A stretch of DNA of 64,000 bases from Telluria beijingensis. GTDB taxonomy: Bacteria; Pseudomonadota; Gammaproteobacteria; Burkholderiales; Burkholderiaceae_D. Of the stretch, positions 55,161 to 63,936 are shown in pieces (positions within the stretch are counted from its first letter, which is position 1; every line of letters starts with the position of its first letter). The notes under the pieces are model-generated. The model had not been told where the DNA came from, made no database searches, and saw only the letters and a program-made list of their open reading frames with translations. Position numbers and translations under genes: made by a program. Where the stretch lies: contig NZ_CP132480.1 in assembly GCF_030770395.1 (NCBI RefSeq), positions 973,115 to 1,037,114 of the forward strand, written 5' to 3'.

Positions 55161-55187
55161 ATCCGGCAGCCTGGCTGCCGGATTTTC
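55161..55187 (+). terminator. terminator after pstS
   Basis: ATCCGGCAG and CTGCCGGAT form a perfect 9-base stem around CCTGG, followed by TTTCGTT. It separates pstS from the downstream regulator gene. Confidence 0.8.
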
Positions 55188-55247
55188 GTTGGCGCGCGCG
55201 GCAGGCTGGCGCGCGGCGCCGACGGCACCTCTCTTTTTGGGCATCCC

Positions 55248-55910
55248 ATGACAACGGCGAACACGATCGTCCTGGTGATCGACGACAAGCCGGCCATTGC
55301 CGAGCTGCTCAAGTTCTCGCTGCACGAGGACGAGTGGGTCTGGCATAACGTGCCGAGCCTGGCGCAAGCCTGGGACTTCATCGGGCGCGAGCGCCCCGAA
55401 CTCCTGCTGCAGGAATCGATGCTGCGCCACGAAGGCGGCATGCGCCTGCTGGCGCGCCTGCGCGGCGACCGCCGCCTGCGCGAGCAGCCGGTGATCCTGC
55501 TGGCGGCCGATTGCGCGGAAGGCGAGCGTCCCGCCAGCCTGCCCGCACCCGTACCCCATCCCGAATTCATTCCGCAAGCACCGGTCGACCAGGCGCGCGA
55601 ATTGTCGCCCGAATCGCGCCTGCTGCGCTCGGGCCGCCTGGTGCTCGACCCGCTCAGCTGCAGCGTCAAGGTCGGCACCCACAAGGTCGAGGTCAGGCAC
55701 GCCGAATACCGGCTGCTGCGCTTCCTGCTGTGCCACCCGGGCCAGGTGTTTACCCGCACCCAGCTGCTGGAACAGCTGTGGGAAGCCCACGAGTCGCTCG
55801 ACCAGCGCACCGTGGACGTCCACGTGCTGCGCCTGCGCAAGGCGCTGGGCCGCGCCAAGTCGCTGATCAAGACCGTGCGCGGCGCCGGCTACATGCTGTC
55901 GCCGACCTGA
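55248..55910 (+). CDS. PhoB-like regulator with a degenerate receiver
   Basis: 220 residues. The N-terminal receiver (about 5-95) has IDDKPAIAELL in place of the acidic pocket, but the phosphoacceptor site reads PELLLQESML where PhoB has PDLILLDWML, so the Asp is Glu56. The switch Thr is Ala (LLAADC) and the terminal Lys is lost. The C-terminal OmpR/PhoB winged helix is intact (RLVLDPLSCSV, HAEYRLLRFLLCHPGQVFTR, TVDVHVLRLRKALG, IKTVRGAGYML). It therefore should bind DNA without normal phosphorylation. It stands alone between two terminators beside pstS, with no kinase gene. Confidence 0.88.
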   Translation: MTTANTIVLVIDDKPAIAELLKFSLHEDEWVWHNVPSLAQAWDFIGRERPELLLQESMLRHEGGMRLLARLRGDRRLREQPVILLAADCAEGERPASLPAPVPHPEFIPQAPVDQARELSPESRLLRSGRLVLDPLSCSVKVGTHKVEVRHAEYRLLRFLLCHPGQVFTRTQLLEQLWEAHESLDQRTVDVHVLRLRKALGRAKSLIKTVRGAGYMLSPT

Positions 55911-55916
55911 TTCGCA

Positions 55917-55953
55917 AGGAAGCCCTGCCTGACAGGGCTTCCTGGTCGTTTTT
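55917..55953 (+). terminator. strong terminator after the PhoB-like gene
   Basis: AGGAAGCCCTG and CAGGGCTTCCT form a perfect 11-base stem with the loop CCTGA, followed by GGTCG and TTTTT. It lies 7 bases after the stop codon. Confidence 0.88.
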
Positions 55954-56018
55954 CGTGTCATCACGCTGACATCTTCGCAATCTAGACTTGCGGCAACTTG
56001 TCTTTCTTCGGCCGCAGC

Positions 56019-58724
56019 ATGAGCAAACACATTGGTCTCGCCCCCTACCTGGACCCGGCGCGCAGCAACCGCTTCCTGGTCCTGCTGTGGCCGCTGCTGG
56101 CGCTGCTGGCCTGCGTCGCGATCTGGATCGCGACCCTGCTGCGGGTCGAGGCCGAGCAGGAGCAGGTTGCGAGCCAGGCGCGCAAGGACGTGGCGGCCTA
56201 TGCCGAGGCCTACGAGCAGTACATCACGCGCTCGGTGGCGCAGATGGACCAGATCACGATGCAGCTCAAGTTCAGCTGGGAAGGCTCGCGCCAGGCCGAC
56301 CTGCTGGACCGGATGCGGCGCGACGGCATGTTCACCGACAGCGCCTTCCACGTGGTGGCGATCCTCGACCGCGGCGGCATCGTGCGCTCCAGCACCCGCG
56401 CCGGCCTGCTCGGGGCCGACCTGTCGGCGGGACCGTATTTCCACCAGCACCGCGACAGCAACTCGACCGCGCTGCGGGTCGGCACCGCGCCCACGCATTT
56501 CAGCGCGGCCGACGACGTGGTGCTGTTCACGCGCCGGCTCGAAACCAGGGAGGAAGAATTCGACGGCGTGGTGCTGATGGCGGTCGACGCCCGCTACTTC
56601 ACGTCCTTCGTCAGCCCGGCCACGATCGGCGCCGGCGGCATCGTGGCGCTGGCCGGCAGCGAAGGGCGCTTGCGGGTCGAGCAGCGCAGCAACGGCGAAT
56701 CGTTCGTGGACGCGGTCGCGCTGCCGCGCCGTGGTGGGGCCTGGTCGGGCGAGCAGGGCGTGCGCCTGGTCGAGGGCGTGGACGGCTTCTCCGACGGCCA
56801 GGCGCGCGTGCTGGGCTGGCGCCAGTCGCCGGCCTACCCGCTGGTGGCCCTGGTCGGCCTGCCGCAGACCGAGGCGCTGGCATCGAACAATACCTACTGG
56901 ACCGAGAGCCGCGACCGCGCGATCGCCGCCACCCTGTGCCTGCTGCTGCTGGGCGCGGTCGGGGCGGTGCTGGCGCGCCGCGCCGTGGCGCGCGAGAAGG
57001 AACAGGACGAGGTGCGCCGCGCCTACCGCACCGCCACCGAGAGCGGCAATGACGGCTTCTACATGGCCGCGGCGGTGCGCGCGCGCGACGGCCAGATCCT
57101 GGATTTCCGGATCGTCGACTGCAACGAGCGCGGGGCCTTCTTCTATGGCATGACGCGCGACGAACTGGTCGGCTCGAGCCTGACCGAGATCGACAGCGGC
57201 CTGTTCGGTGAAGACCTGCTGGCCACCTACCGCAAGGCGATGGACAGCGGCTTTCATGAAGACGACCGCAAGATGCCGAGCGATAACCGCCTGAACATCA
57301 GCTGGGGCCGGCGGCGCCTGGTCCGGGTCGGCAACGGCCTGGCGGTGACCTTGCAGGACATCAGCGAGAAGAAGGCGCACGAATCGCAGCTCGAGCGCCT
57401 GGCCAACGAGGATACGCTCACCGGCCTGGCCACCCGCCACGCCTTTTTGGAACGCATGCCGGCCATGCTGGCCGAGGCGCAGGGCGCGGGCACCGGCGCC
57501 GCGCTGCTGTTCATCGACCTGGACGAGTTCAAGCACGTCAACGACTCGCACGGCCACGCCACCGGCGACCAGCTGCTGCGGTCCGCCGCCGGCCGCCTGC
57601 TGTCGCTGCTGCGCCCGAGCGACCAGGTGGCGCGCTTCGGCGGCGACGAATTTGTGGTGCTGCTGTCGCCCTGCGACGGCGAACGCATGGCGGCCTCGGT
57701 GGCGGCCCGCATCGTCGAGGCCTTCGGGGTGCCGTTCCTGATCGGCGACGAGCTGCATGCGGTCGGCTCCTCGATCGGCATCAGCCTGTACCCGCGCGAC
57801 GGCCTGGATGCCGAGACCCTGCTCAAGCACAGCGATATCGCCATGTACGTCGGCAAGAACGAGGGCAAGGGGCAATACCGCTTCTTCGATCCTTCACTGT
57901 CGTCGACCCTCAATTCGCGGGCGCGCCTGAAGCAGAATATGCTGGAAGCGCTGGAGGCCGACCAGTTCGTGCTGTACTACCAGCCGCGGGTGGATGCGCG
58001 CAGCGGGGAGTTGCTGAGCATGGAAGCGCTGGTGCGCTGGCGCCATCCGACCCTGGGCATGGTGGCGCCGGGCGAATTCATCCCGCTGGCCGAGGCTACC
58101 GGCCTGATCGTGCGCATCGGCGAGACCGTGATCGACAAGGCCTGTGCCCAGCTGGCCGCCTGGCGCGAGGCCGGCGTGGCCCTGGTGCCGGTCTCGATCA
58201 ACGTCTCGCCCAAGCAGTTCCTGCGCGGCGGCGTGCAGCGCCAGCTGAGCGCAGCCCTGCTGCGGCACCGGGTGCCGGCCAGCCTGATCGAGGTCGAGAT
58301 CACCGAATCGGCGATGATGGGCGACCAGGACGACATCCTGGCCGAACTGGCGGCCCTGCGCGCATTGGGCGTGAAACTGCATGTGGACGATTTCGGCACC
58401 GGTTACTCGTCGCTGTCGCAACTGCAGCGCCTCAAGATGGACGTGCTGAAAGTCGACCGCGCCTTCACCACCGAGCTGGCCAATTCGAAGGAGGGCAAGG
58501 TGTTCTTCCAGGCCATCGTGTCGATGGCCCACGCGCTGGGCATGTCGGTGGTGGCCGAGGGCGTCGAGACCGAGGAACAGCTGGCGATCCTGCGCCACCT
58601 CGATTGCAACGAGGTGCAGGGCTACTACATCGCGCGGCCGGTGCCGGCGCAGGAGATGGCCGAGATGATGGAACGGCGCTACCTGCTCGATGCGCCGGTG
58701 ACGGCGCATTCGGCAGAAGGATGA
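56019..58724 (+). CDS. membrane-bound dual GGDEF-EAL c-di-GMP protein
   Basis: 901 residues. A membrane helix at about 22-42 is followed by a dCache-type periplasmic sensor (about 50-280), a second helix at about 300-320 (AIAATLCLLLLGAVGAVLA), a PAS domain (about 340-440), GGDEF and EAL. The diguanylate cyclase site is intact (ARFGGDEF) with the inhibitory RxxD site just before it (RPSDQVA). The phosphodiesterase motifs are also intact: MEALVRW, NVSPKQF, EITES, DDFGTGYSSL and VVAEGVETEEQ. Both activities are therefore possible. I chose the ATG at 56019 over a TTG at 55998. Convergent with the GST gene. Confidence 0.95.
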   Translation: MSKHIGLAPYLDPARSNRFLVLLWPLLALLACVAIWIATLLRVEAEQEQVASQARKDVAAYAEAYEQYITRSVAQMDQITMQLKFSWEGSRQADLLDRMRRDGMFTDSAFHVVAILDRGGIVRSSTRAGLLGADLSAGPYFHQHRDSNSTALRVGTAPTHFSAADDVVLFTRRLETREEEFDGVVLMAVDARYFTSFVSPATIGAGGIVALAGSEGRLRVEQRSNGESFVDAVALPRRGGAWSGEQGVRLVEGVDGFSDGQARVLGWRQSPAYPLVALVGLPQTEALASNNTYWTESRDRAIAATLCLLLLGAVGAVLARRAVAREKEQDEVRRAYRTATESGNDGFYMAAAVRARDGQILDFRIVDCNERGAFFYGMTRDELVGSSLTEIDSGLFGEDLLATYRKAMDSGFHEDDRKMPSDNRLNISWGRRRLVRVGNGLAVTLQDISEKKAHESQLERLANEDTLTGLATRHAFLERMPAMLAEAQGAGTGAALLFIDLDEFKHVNDSHGHATGDQLLRSAAGRLLSLLRPSDQVARFGGDEFVVLLSPCDGERMAASVAARIVEAFGVPFLIGDELHAVGSSIGISLYPRDGLDAETLLKHSDIAMYVGKNEGKGQYRFFDPSLSSTLNSRARLKQNMLEALEADQFVLYYQPRVDARSGELLSMEALVRWRHPTLGMVAPGEFIPLAEATGLIVRIGETVIDKACAQLAAWREAGVALVPVSINVSPKQFLRGGVQRQLSAALLRHRVPASLIEVEITESAMMGDQDDILAELAALRALGVKLHVDDFGTGYSSLSQLQRLKMDVLKVDRAFTTELANSKEGKVFFQAIVSMAHALGMSVVAEGVETEEQLAILRHLDCNEVQGYYIARPVPAQEMAEMMERRYLLDAPVTAHSAEG

Positions 58725-58727
58725 TGG

Positions 58728-59570
58728 TCAGTCGAGGTCGGAGGCGGCGTGGCGCTCGTGGACCTGGTCGGCTTCCGGCCCGAACGAACGATTGACCTTG
58801 CGGCCGCGGATGACAGCCGGCCGCGCGGCAATCTCGTCGGCCCAGCGCCTGACGTTCACATACTCGTGCACCGACAGGAACTCGCCGGCCTCATACAACT
58901 GCCCCAGCACCAGCCCGCCATACCACGGCCAGATCGCCATGTCGGCGATCGTGTATTCCTCGCCTGCAACAAAACGCCTGTCGGCCAGGTGACGGTCGAG
59001 CACGTCGAGCTGGCGCTTGGCTTCCATCGCATAGCGGTCGATCGGGTATTGCAGTTTTTCCGGCGCATAGGCATAGAAGTGGCCGAAGCCGCCGCCGACA
59101 AACGGCGCCGAACCCATCTGCCAGAACAGCCAGTTCATGGTCTCGGCCCGCGCCACGCCGTCCTTCGGCAGGAAGGCGCCGAATTTCTCGGCCAGGTAGA
59201 CGAGGATCGAACCGGATTCGAACACGCGCACCGGCTCGGGCCCGCTGCGGTCGACCAGGGCCGGAATCTTCGAATTGGGGTTGGCCTCGACGAAGCCGCT
59301 CGAGAACTGCATGCCCTCGTTGATCTTGATGAGCCAGGCGTCGTACTCGGCGCCGGCATGGCCGGCGGCCAGCAGCTCTTCGAGCAGGATGGTGACCTTC
59401 ACGCCGTTCGGCGTCGCCAGCGAATACAGCTGCAGCGGATGCTGGCCGACCGGCAATTCCTTGTCATGGGTCGGCCCGGCCACCGGGCGGTTGATGCTGG
59501 CGAAGGCGCCGCCGGAAGAGGCGGGCGGCGTCCAGACTTTCGGTGGGACGTAGGATGCTTGGTCGGCCAT
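58728..59570 (-). CDS. yghU: YghU-like glutathione S-transferase
   Basis: 280 residues, collinear with Escherichia coli YghU, a glutathione-dependent disulfide-bond reductase of the Nu class. It has the N-terminal extension SYVPPKVWTPP, FASINRPVAGPTHDKELP, LYSLATPNGVKVTILLEELL, then SSGFVEANPNSKIPALVDRS and FESGSILVYLAEKFG; YTIADMAIWPWYGGLV is the C-terminal GST signature. It uses glutathione to reduce disulfides or peroxides. Divergent from the GH43 gene with about 205 bases between. Confidence 0.92.
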   Translation of the reverse strand: MADQASYVPPKVWTPPASSGGAFASINRPVAGPTHDKELPVGQHPLQLYSLATPNGVKVTILLEELLAAGHAGAEYDAWLIKINEGMQFSSGFVEANPNSKIPALVDRSGPEPVRVFESGSILVYLAEKFGAFLPKDGVARAETMNWLFWQMGSAPFVGGGFGHFYAYAPEKLQYPIDRYAMEAKRQLDVLDRHLADRRFVAGEEYTIADMAIWPWYGGLVLGQLYEAGEFLSVHEYVNVRRWADEIAARPAVIRGRKVNRSFGPEADQVHERHAASDLD

Positions 59571-59775
59571 TGGATCTCCTTGAACCTGGTCAAAGAATTC
59601 ATTCTAGCCAAAGGCGGAAAGACGCGCCGGGGCCGCCCCGAAATGCCTAGCGGCCTGCCACTTGCTGCAGAATTCCTGTCATTTTTCGCATTCTGCCGAA
59701 GAAAAAGCGGCTGGCGCTGGCCCCGGAGCCCGGTATTTCCTATGCTGTCGGGTCCACTACGAGAAAGGCCGGGAC
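59571..59775. other. divergent gap between GST and GH43 genes
   Basis: 205 bases holding both promoters. The left part (AAGAATTCATTCTAGCC, near 59595) has a short symmetrical GAATTCATTC stretch. No clear -35/-10 pair or operator was found. Confidence 0.3.
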
Positions 59776-61401
59776 ATGCACAACCCTTCGCGCCGCGAGA
59801 CATTCAAACTGCTGCTGGCGGGCGCCAGCCTGCCGGCCCTGCCGGCCGCGGCGGCGACCGCAACCACCGCGACCACCGCCTGCGACGCCGCCGCCCCGCG
59901 CTGGCGGCGCGGCATCGAAGGCCAGCGCCAGGCCGACCAGGGCGACGGCACCTACCTGAACCCCATCATCGCCGGCGACCATCCCGACCCGACCGTGCTC
60001 AAGGACGGCAAGGATTACTACCTCACGTATTCCTCGTTCTATTCCTACCCCGGCCTGGTGATCTGGCATTCGACCGACCTGGTCAACTGGCGGCCGCTGG
60101 CGCCGGCGCTCACGAAGCCGCTGGGGACGATCTGGGCGGTCGACCTGTGCAAGCACGACGGCCGCTATTTCATCTATATCCCAGCCGCCCCGGACGGCAA
60201 GCCGTGGTCCATCTACGCGATCTGGGCCGACCGCATCGAGGGACCGTGGAGCGACCCGGTCGACCTCAAGATCCCCGACTGCATCGACCCCGGCCACGTG
60301 GTCGGCGAGGACGGCAAGCGCTACCTGTTCGTCAACGGCATCCGCAAGATCCGCCTCACCGACGATGGCCTGGCCACCGATGGCAAGCTGGAAAAAGCAT
60401 ATGAACCGTGGCGCTATCCGACCGACTGGGTGGTCGAGAACTTCGCGCCCGAAGGCCCCAAGCTGCTGCGGCGCGGCAAGTGGTTCTACCTGGTGACGGC
60501 GGTCGGCGGCACCGCCGGCCCGGTCACCGGCCATATGGTGATCGCGGCGCGCGCGACTTCGGTCCACGGGCCGTGGGAACACTGTCCGCACAACCCGCTG
60601 GTGCGCTCGCTCGGCACGGCCGAGCCGTGGTGGTCGCGCGGCCATGCGACCCTGGTCGAGGGCCCGGCCGGCGACTGGTGGATGATCTACCATGGCTACG
60701 AGAACGGCTACCGCACGCTGGGTCGGCAAACACTGCTCGAACCGATCGAATGGACGGACGACGGCTGGTTCCGCGCCCTGGGCGGCGACCTGTCGCGCGC
60801 GCTGCCCAAGCCGAAAGGCGGAGCGGCCGGCCCGGCCGGCCATGCGCTGTCCGACGACTTCACGCGCCAGCGCTTCGGGGTGCAATGGGCGTTCCACGAT
60901 CCGGCGCCGGACGAGATGGGCCGCGCGCGCTATGTGCAGCAGGGGCTGCGCATCGCCGCGCGCGGCACGTCGCCCGCCGACAGCCGGCCGCTGACCTGCG
61001 GCGTGGGCGATCGCGCCTATGAGGTGGAGGTGGATCTCACCCTGGAGGGAGAGGCCGAAGCCGGCCTGCTGCTGTTCTACAGCCAGAAGGCCTTCGTCGG
61101 CATCGGCTTCACGCGCGACGAGGTCAAGACCTTCCAGTACGCCGAAGAGCAGGGCTGGGCCCGTGGCAAGCGCAAGACGACATCGGTGCGGGTCAGGATG
61201 ACGAACGACGAACACGTCGTCACCTGGCATTACTCCCACGACGGCGGCAAGACCTGGACCCTGCACGGCACGCGGATGGAAGTTTCGGGCATCCACCACA
61301 ATGTGTTCGGCGGCTTCCTGAGCCTGAAGGTCGGCATCTACTGCGCCGGCGCCGGCGCGGTCACGCTGGGCGATTTCCGCTACCGCGCGCTGGCGTCTTG
61401 A
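59776..61401 (+). CDS. GH43-family glycoside hydrolase, exported
   Basis: 541 residues from the ATG at 59776. The N-terminus is a Tat-like signal (SRRETFKLLLAGASLPALPA). The five-bladed propeller starts with the family motif IIAGDHPDPTVLKDGKDYYL, where the Asp is the general base; YSSFYSYPGLVIWHSTDLVN, DCIDPGHVVGEDGKRYLFVN and WWSRGHATLVEGPAGDWWMI follow. The last 170 or so residues form a beta-sandwich (LSDDFTRQRFGVQWAFHD onwards), as in beta-xylosidases with a concanavalin-like domain. Probably acts on arabinoxylan-like side chains in the periplasm. No other xylan genes are nearby. Confidence 0.9.
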   Translation: MHNPSRRETFKLLLAGASLPALPAAAATATTATTACDAAAPRWRRGIEGQRQADQGDGTYLNPIIAGDHPDPTVLKDGKDYYLTYSSFYSYPGLVIWHSTDLVNWRPLAPALTKPLGTIWAVDLCKHDGRYFIYIPAAPDGKPWSIYAIWADRIEGPWSDPVDLKIPDCIDPGHVVGEDGKRYLFVNGIRKIRLTDDGLATDGKLEKAYEPWRYPTDWVVENFAPEGPKLLRRGKWFYLVTAVGGTAGPVTGHMVIAARATSVHGPWEHCPHNPLVRSLGTAEPWWSRGHATLVEGPAGDWWMIYHGYENGYRTLGRQTLLEPIEWTDDGWFRALGGDLSRALPKPKGGAAGPAGHALSDDFTRQRFGVQWAFHDPAPDEMGRARYVQQGLRIAARGTSPADSRPLTCGVGDRAYEVEVDLTLEGEAEAGLLLFYSQKAFVGIGFTRDEVKTFQYAEEQGWARGKRKTTSVRVRMTNDEHVVTWHYSHDGGKTWTLHGTRMEVSGIHHNVFGGFLSLKVGIYCAGAGAVTLGDFRYRALAS

Positions 61402-61475
61402 CCTGCCGGGCGGGCACGCCATACTATAGTTGACCCCGGCGGCATTGGCGCTGCCGGCGGCTGGCGAGCCGTCCC

Positions 61476-62513
61476 ATGTCCCTATCCTGTCTTCCTGCCC
61501 CAGGCGGGCCGCGCCTGATCCTTTTCGTCGGTTTTCCCGGCATGTGCATGCTCGACATCGCCGGTCCGCAGACCGTGTTCTGGTGCGCCTCGAAAGTCAT
61601 GGAAGAGCGCGGCCTGCCGGGCTATGCGCGCCACCTGGTCAGCCTCGACGGCGGCCTGGTGCAGACCCTGGAAGGCGTGGCGATGCAGACGGAGCGCCTG
61701 GCCGACTTCGACCCCTGCGAGGTCGACACCCTGGTGGTGCCGGGCGCGCCGGACATCGTCGATGCCGTGCGGCGCGAGGCCACGCTGGTGGCCTGGCTGC
61801 GCGCGCGCGCCTTCGAGGCGCGCCGCGTATCGTCGGTGTGCACCGGCGCCTTCGTGCTGGCCGCCGCCGGCCTGCTCGACGGCAAGCGCGCGGCTACCCA
61901 CTGGATGACCTACGACCTGCTGCGTGACAACTACCCGCGGGTCGAGGTCGACCGCGAAGCGATCTTCGTCCAGCATGGGGACACCTGGACCTCGGGCGGC
62001 GTCACCGCCGGGATCGACCTGGCGCTGGCGATGGTGGAGGCCGATTGCGGCCGCGAAGTCGCGCTGGCCGTCGCGCGCGAACTGGTGGTGTTCGTCAAGC
62101 GCCCGAGCGGCCAGCCCCAGCTGAGCTGGATGCTGCAGGCCCAGGCCGGCGATGGGCCGCTGTTCGACGAACTGCATATGTGGATCCTGGCGAACCTGGA
62201 ACGGACCGACCTCAGCGTGGAGGTGCTGGCGGCGCGCATGCGCATGAGCCCGCGCAACTTCAGCCGGGTGTACAAGGACAAGACCGGCCAGACGCCGGCC
62301 CGGGCGGTCGAGCGCTTCCGCCTGGAAGCCGCCTGCCGCCTGCTGCAGGACTCGGCGCGCCACGTCGACCAGGTGGCCCTGCTGTGCGGCTTCGGCGACG
62401 AGGGCCGCATGCGCAAGTCGTTCCAGCGCCACCTGCACACCTCGCCCACCGCCTACCGCCACCGCCTGGATACCGTTACGCCGCCTGCGCCTTCAGCCAG
62501 TCATCGACCGTGA
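61476..62513 (+). CDS. GlxA-type transcriptional regulator (DJ-1/PfpI plus AraC)
   Basis: 345 residues. The N-terminal DJ-1/PfpI-like domain (about 12-190) has GFPGMCMLDIAGPQTVFWCA, VVPGAPDIVDAV and the nucleophile-elbow region SSVCTGAFVLAAAGLLDGKR with its Cys. The C-terminal AraC domain has two helix-turn-helix units (LSVEVLAARMRMSPRNFSRV, then HVDQVALLCGFGDEGRMRKS). GlxA-type regulators respond to amines, amino acids or aldehydes. The last 38 bases overlap the 3' end of the gene on the other strand. Confidence 0.93.
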   Translation: MSLSCLPAPGGPRLILFVGFPGMCMLDIAGPQTVFWCASKVMEERGLPGYARHLVSLDGGLVQTLEGVAMQTERLADFDPCEVDTLVVPGAPDIVDAVRREATLVAWLRARAFEARRVSSVCTGAFVLAAAGLLDGKRAATHWMTYDLLRDNYPRVEVDREAIFVQHGDTWTSGGVTAGIDLALAMVEADCGREVALAVARELVVFVKRPSGQPQLSWMLQAQAGDGPLFDELHMWILANLERTDLSVEVLAARMRMSPRNFSRVYKDKTGQTPARAVERFRLEAACRLLQDSARHVDQVALLCGFGDEGRMRKSFQRHLHTSPTAYRHRLDTVTPPAPSASHRP

Positions 62514-63225
62514 CCGTGCCAAGGCGCGCTTCGCCTGCCGGCACCAGCGAGCCATCTTCCAGCACGGCGCCGAAATAGGGCGCCTGCGGGTCGGCCACGA
62601 TCTTGCGCGCGTCGCCTTTCGCCTGCAGGTAATGCTGGACCAGGTCGGCCATCCGCACGCGCTCGGGGCCGGCGATCTCGACCACGCCGTTGCGCGGCGC
62701 GCCGAGCGCGTAGTCGGCCATGGCCAGCGCCACGTCGCCCGATGCGATCGCCTGGATGCTCGCCGACGGCAGGCGCAGCGTATCGCCTTCGCCCGCGGAG
62801 GCGGCGATCCCGCCCAGGAACTCGAAGAACTGGGTCGAGCGCACGATGGTATAGGGCAGGCCGGACTCGCGGATCAGCGCCTCTTGCGCGCACTTGCCGC
62901 GGAAGTAGCCGCTGGCGGGAAGGCGGTCGGTGCCGACCACCGACAGCGCGACGTGGTGCTTGACGCCCGCCGCCGTGGCCGCCCTCAGCAGGTTGCGGCC
63001 CGAGGTCGTGAAGAAGTCCATCACCGCGTCGTCGGCGAACGACGGCGAGTTGGCGACGTCGACCACGACGTCGGCGCCGGCCAGGGCGGCGGCCACGCCT
63101 TCGCCGGTCATGGTGTCGACCCCGGTGCTGGGGGAAGCGGCGACCGCTTCATGGCCGCGTTGCTGCAGGATGGCGACCAGCTTGCTGCCGATCAGGCCGC
63201 TGCCGCCGATGACGATGATTTTCAT
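62476..63225 (-). CDS. NmrA-like NAD(P)-binding atypical SDR
   Basis: 249 residues. It has the Rossmann start MKIIVIGGSGLIGSKLVAIL, then ADVVVDVANSPSFADDAV, VKHHVALSVVGTDRLPASGY in place of the SDR active site and YTIVRSTQFFEFLGG. These proteins are redox sensors or quinone/aldehyde reductases of the NmrA/QOR2 type. AAAGGACATC precedes the ATG at 63225; a longer frame upstream is not protein-like. Its end overlaps the GlxA-type gene by 38 bases, tail to tail. It may be a target of that regulator. Confidence 0.92.
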   Translation of the reverse strand: MKIIVIGGSGLIGSKLVAILQQRGHEAVAASPSTGVDTMTGEGVAAALAGADVVVDVANSPSFADDAVMDFFTTSGRNLLRAATAAGVKHHVALSVVGTDRLPASGYFRGKCAQEALIRESGLPYTIVRSTQFFEFLGGIAASAGEGDTLRLPSASIQAIASGDVALAMADYALGAPRNGVVEIAGPERVRMADLVQHYLQAKGDARKIVADPQAPYFGAVLEDGSLVPAGEARLGTVTVDDWLKAQAA

Positions 63226-63360
63226 GATGTCCTTTCGATTCCCAGTGCGGCTGGGGCCGTGCGCGACGATTCGCAGTCGGTATCGAGTGTAGGAGCGTGC
63301 CTGGCGCGGCGGTAGGGCCGCCGCTGGCGGCACCGTGTTGAGCGCCAGGCGACAATCCGT

Positions 63361-63936
63361 TCAGCGCACCAGCGCCACCACGCACACGATGCCCTGGCGC
63401 GCCATCTTGGCGTAGGGGCAGATGCGCTCGGTGTTGCGGATGAGTTCTTCGGCGGTGGCGCGCGGCAGCCGCGGCAGGTCGATGCGGATCTCGGCCATCA
63501 GGGTGTACAGGCCGTCGACCGGATCGCGGCCGAAGGTCACCGCGGCGTCGACGGTGGCGCCGTCGAGCGCGATGCCGGCGCGCGTGGCCAGCAGGGTGAG
63601 CGCGCCGTGGAAGCAGGCGGCGAAGCCGGCCGCGAACAGCTGCTCGGGATTGGTGCCGCCGCCGGGCCCGCCCAGCGCCGCCGGCAGGCGCAGCGCGAGC
63701 TCCAGGTTGCCGTCGTCGGAGCGGGCGATGCCGGACGCGCGGCCATGCCCCGCCTCGCCGCCGCTGACGCGGACCGTGGTCGAGTACAGGGGTTCGAAAT
63801 CGTCGCCGACGTATTTGTCGAGCATCGTGATGGGCGGGGGCGCCAGCCTGTTCTTCAACGCGGTCTCCAGGAGTGGTGAAAGCCCAGTGTAGGAAGGCGC
63901 GGCGCCGGCGGCTAGCGCCGCGGCGCTCACTGTCAT
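63361..63936 (-). CDS. Ohr/OsmC-family peroxide resistance protein
   Basis: Up to 191 residues; the Ohr core begins near residue 38 (MLDKYVGDDFEPLYSTTVRV). Both redox Cys are present, in AACFHGALTL and RICPYAKMARQG, with GGTNPEQLFAAGFAACF and the preceding GGPGG typical of Ohr. These enzymes reduce organic and fatty-acid hydroperoxides with lipoyl-linked thiols. The N-terminal 37-residue extension (from 63936) or the internal ATG at 63825 may be the true start; neither has a clear Shine-Dalgarno. Confidence 0.88.
   Translation of the reverse strand: MTVSAAALAAGAAPSYTGLSPLLETALKNRLAPPPITMLDKYVGDDFEPLYSTTVRVSGGEAGHGRASGIARSDDGNLELALRLPAALGGPGGGTNPEQLFAAGFAACFHGALTLLATRAGIALDGATVDAAVTFGRDPVDGLYTLMAEIRIDLPRLPRATAEELIRNTERICPYAKMARQGIVCVVALVR

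Noticed and set aside
55149..57875. 908-codon minus-strand frame opposite the PhoB-like and GGDEF-EAL genes
   Set aside because: Antisense shadow; spans a strong terminator and two well-supported genes.
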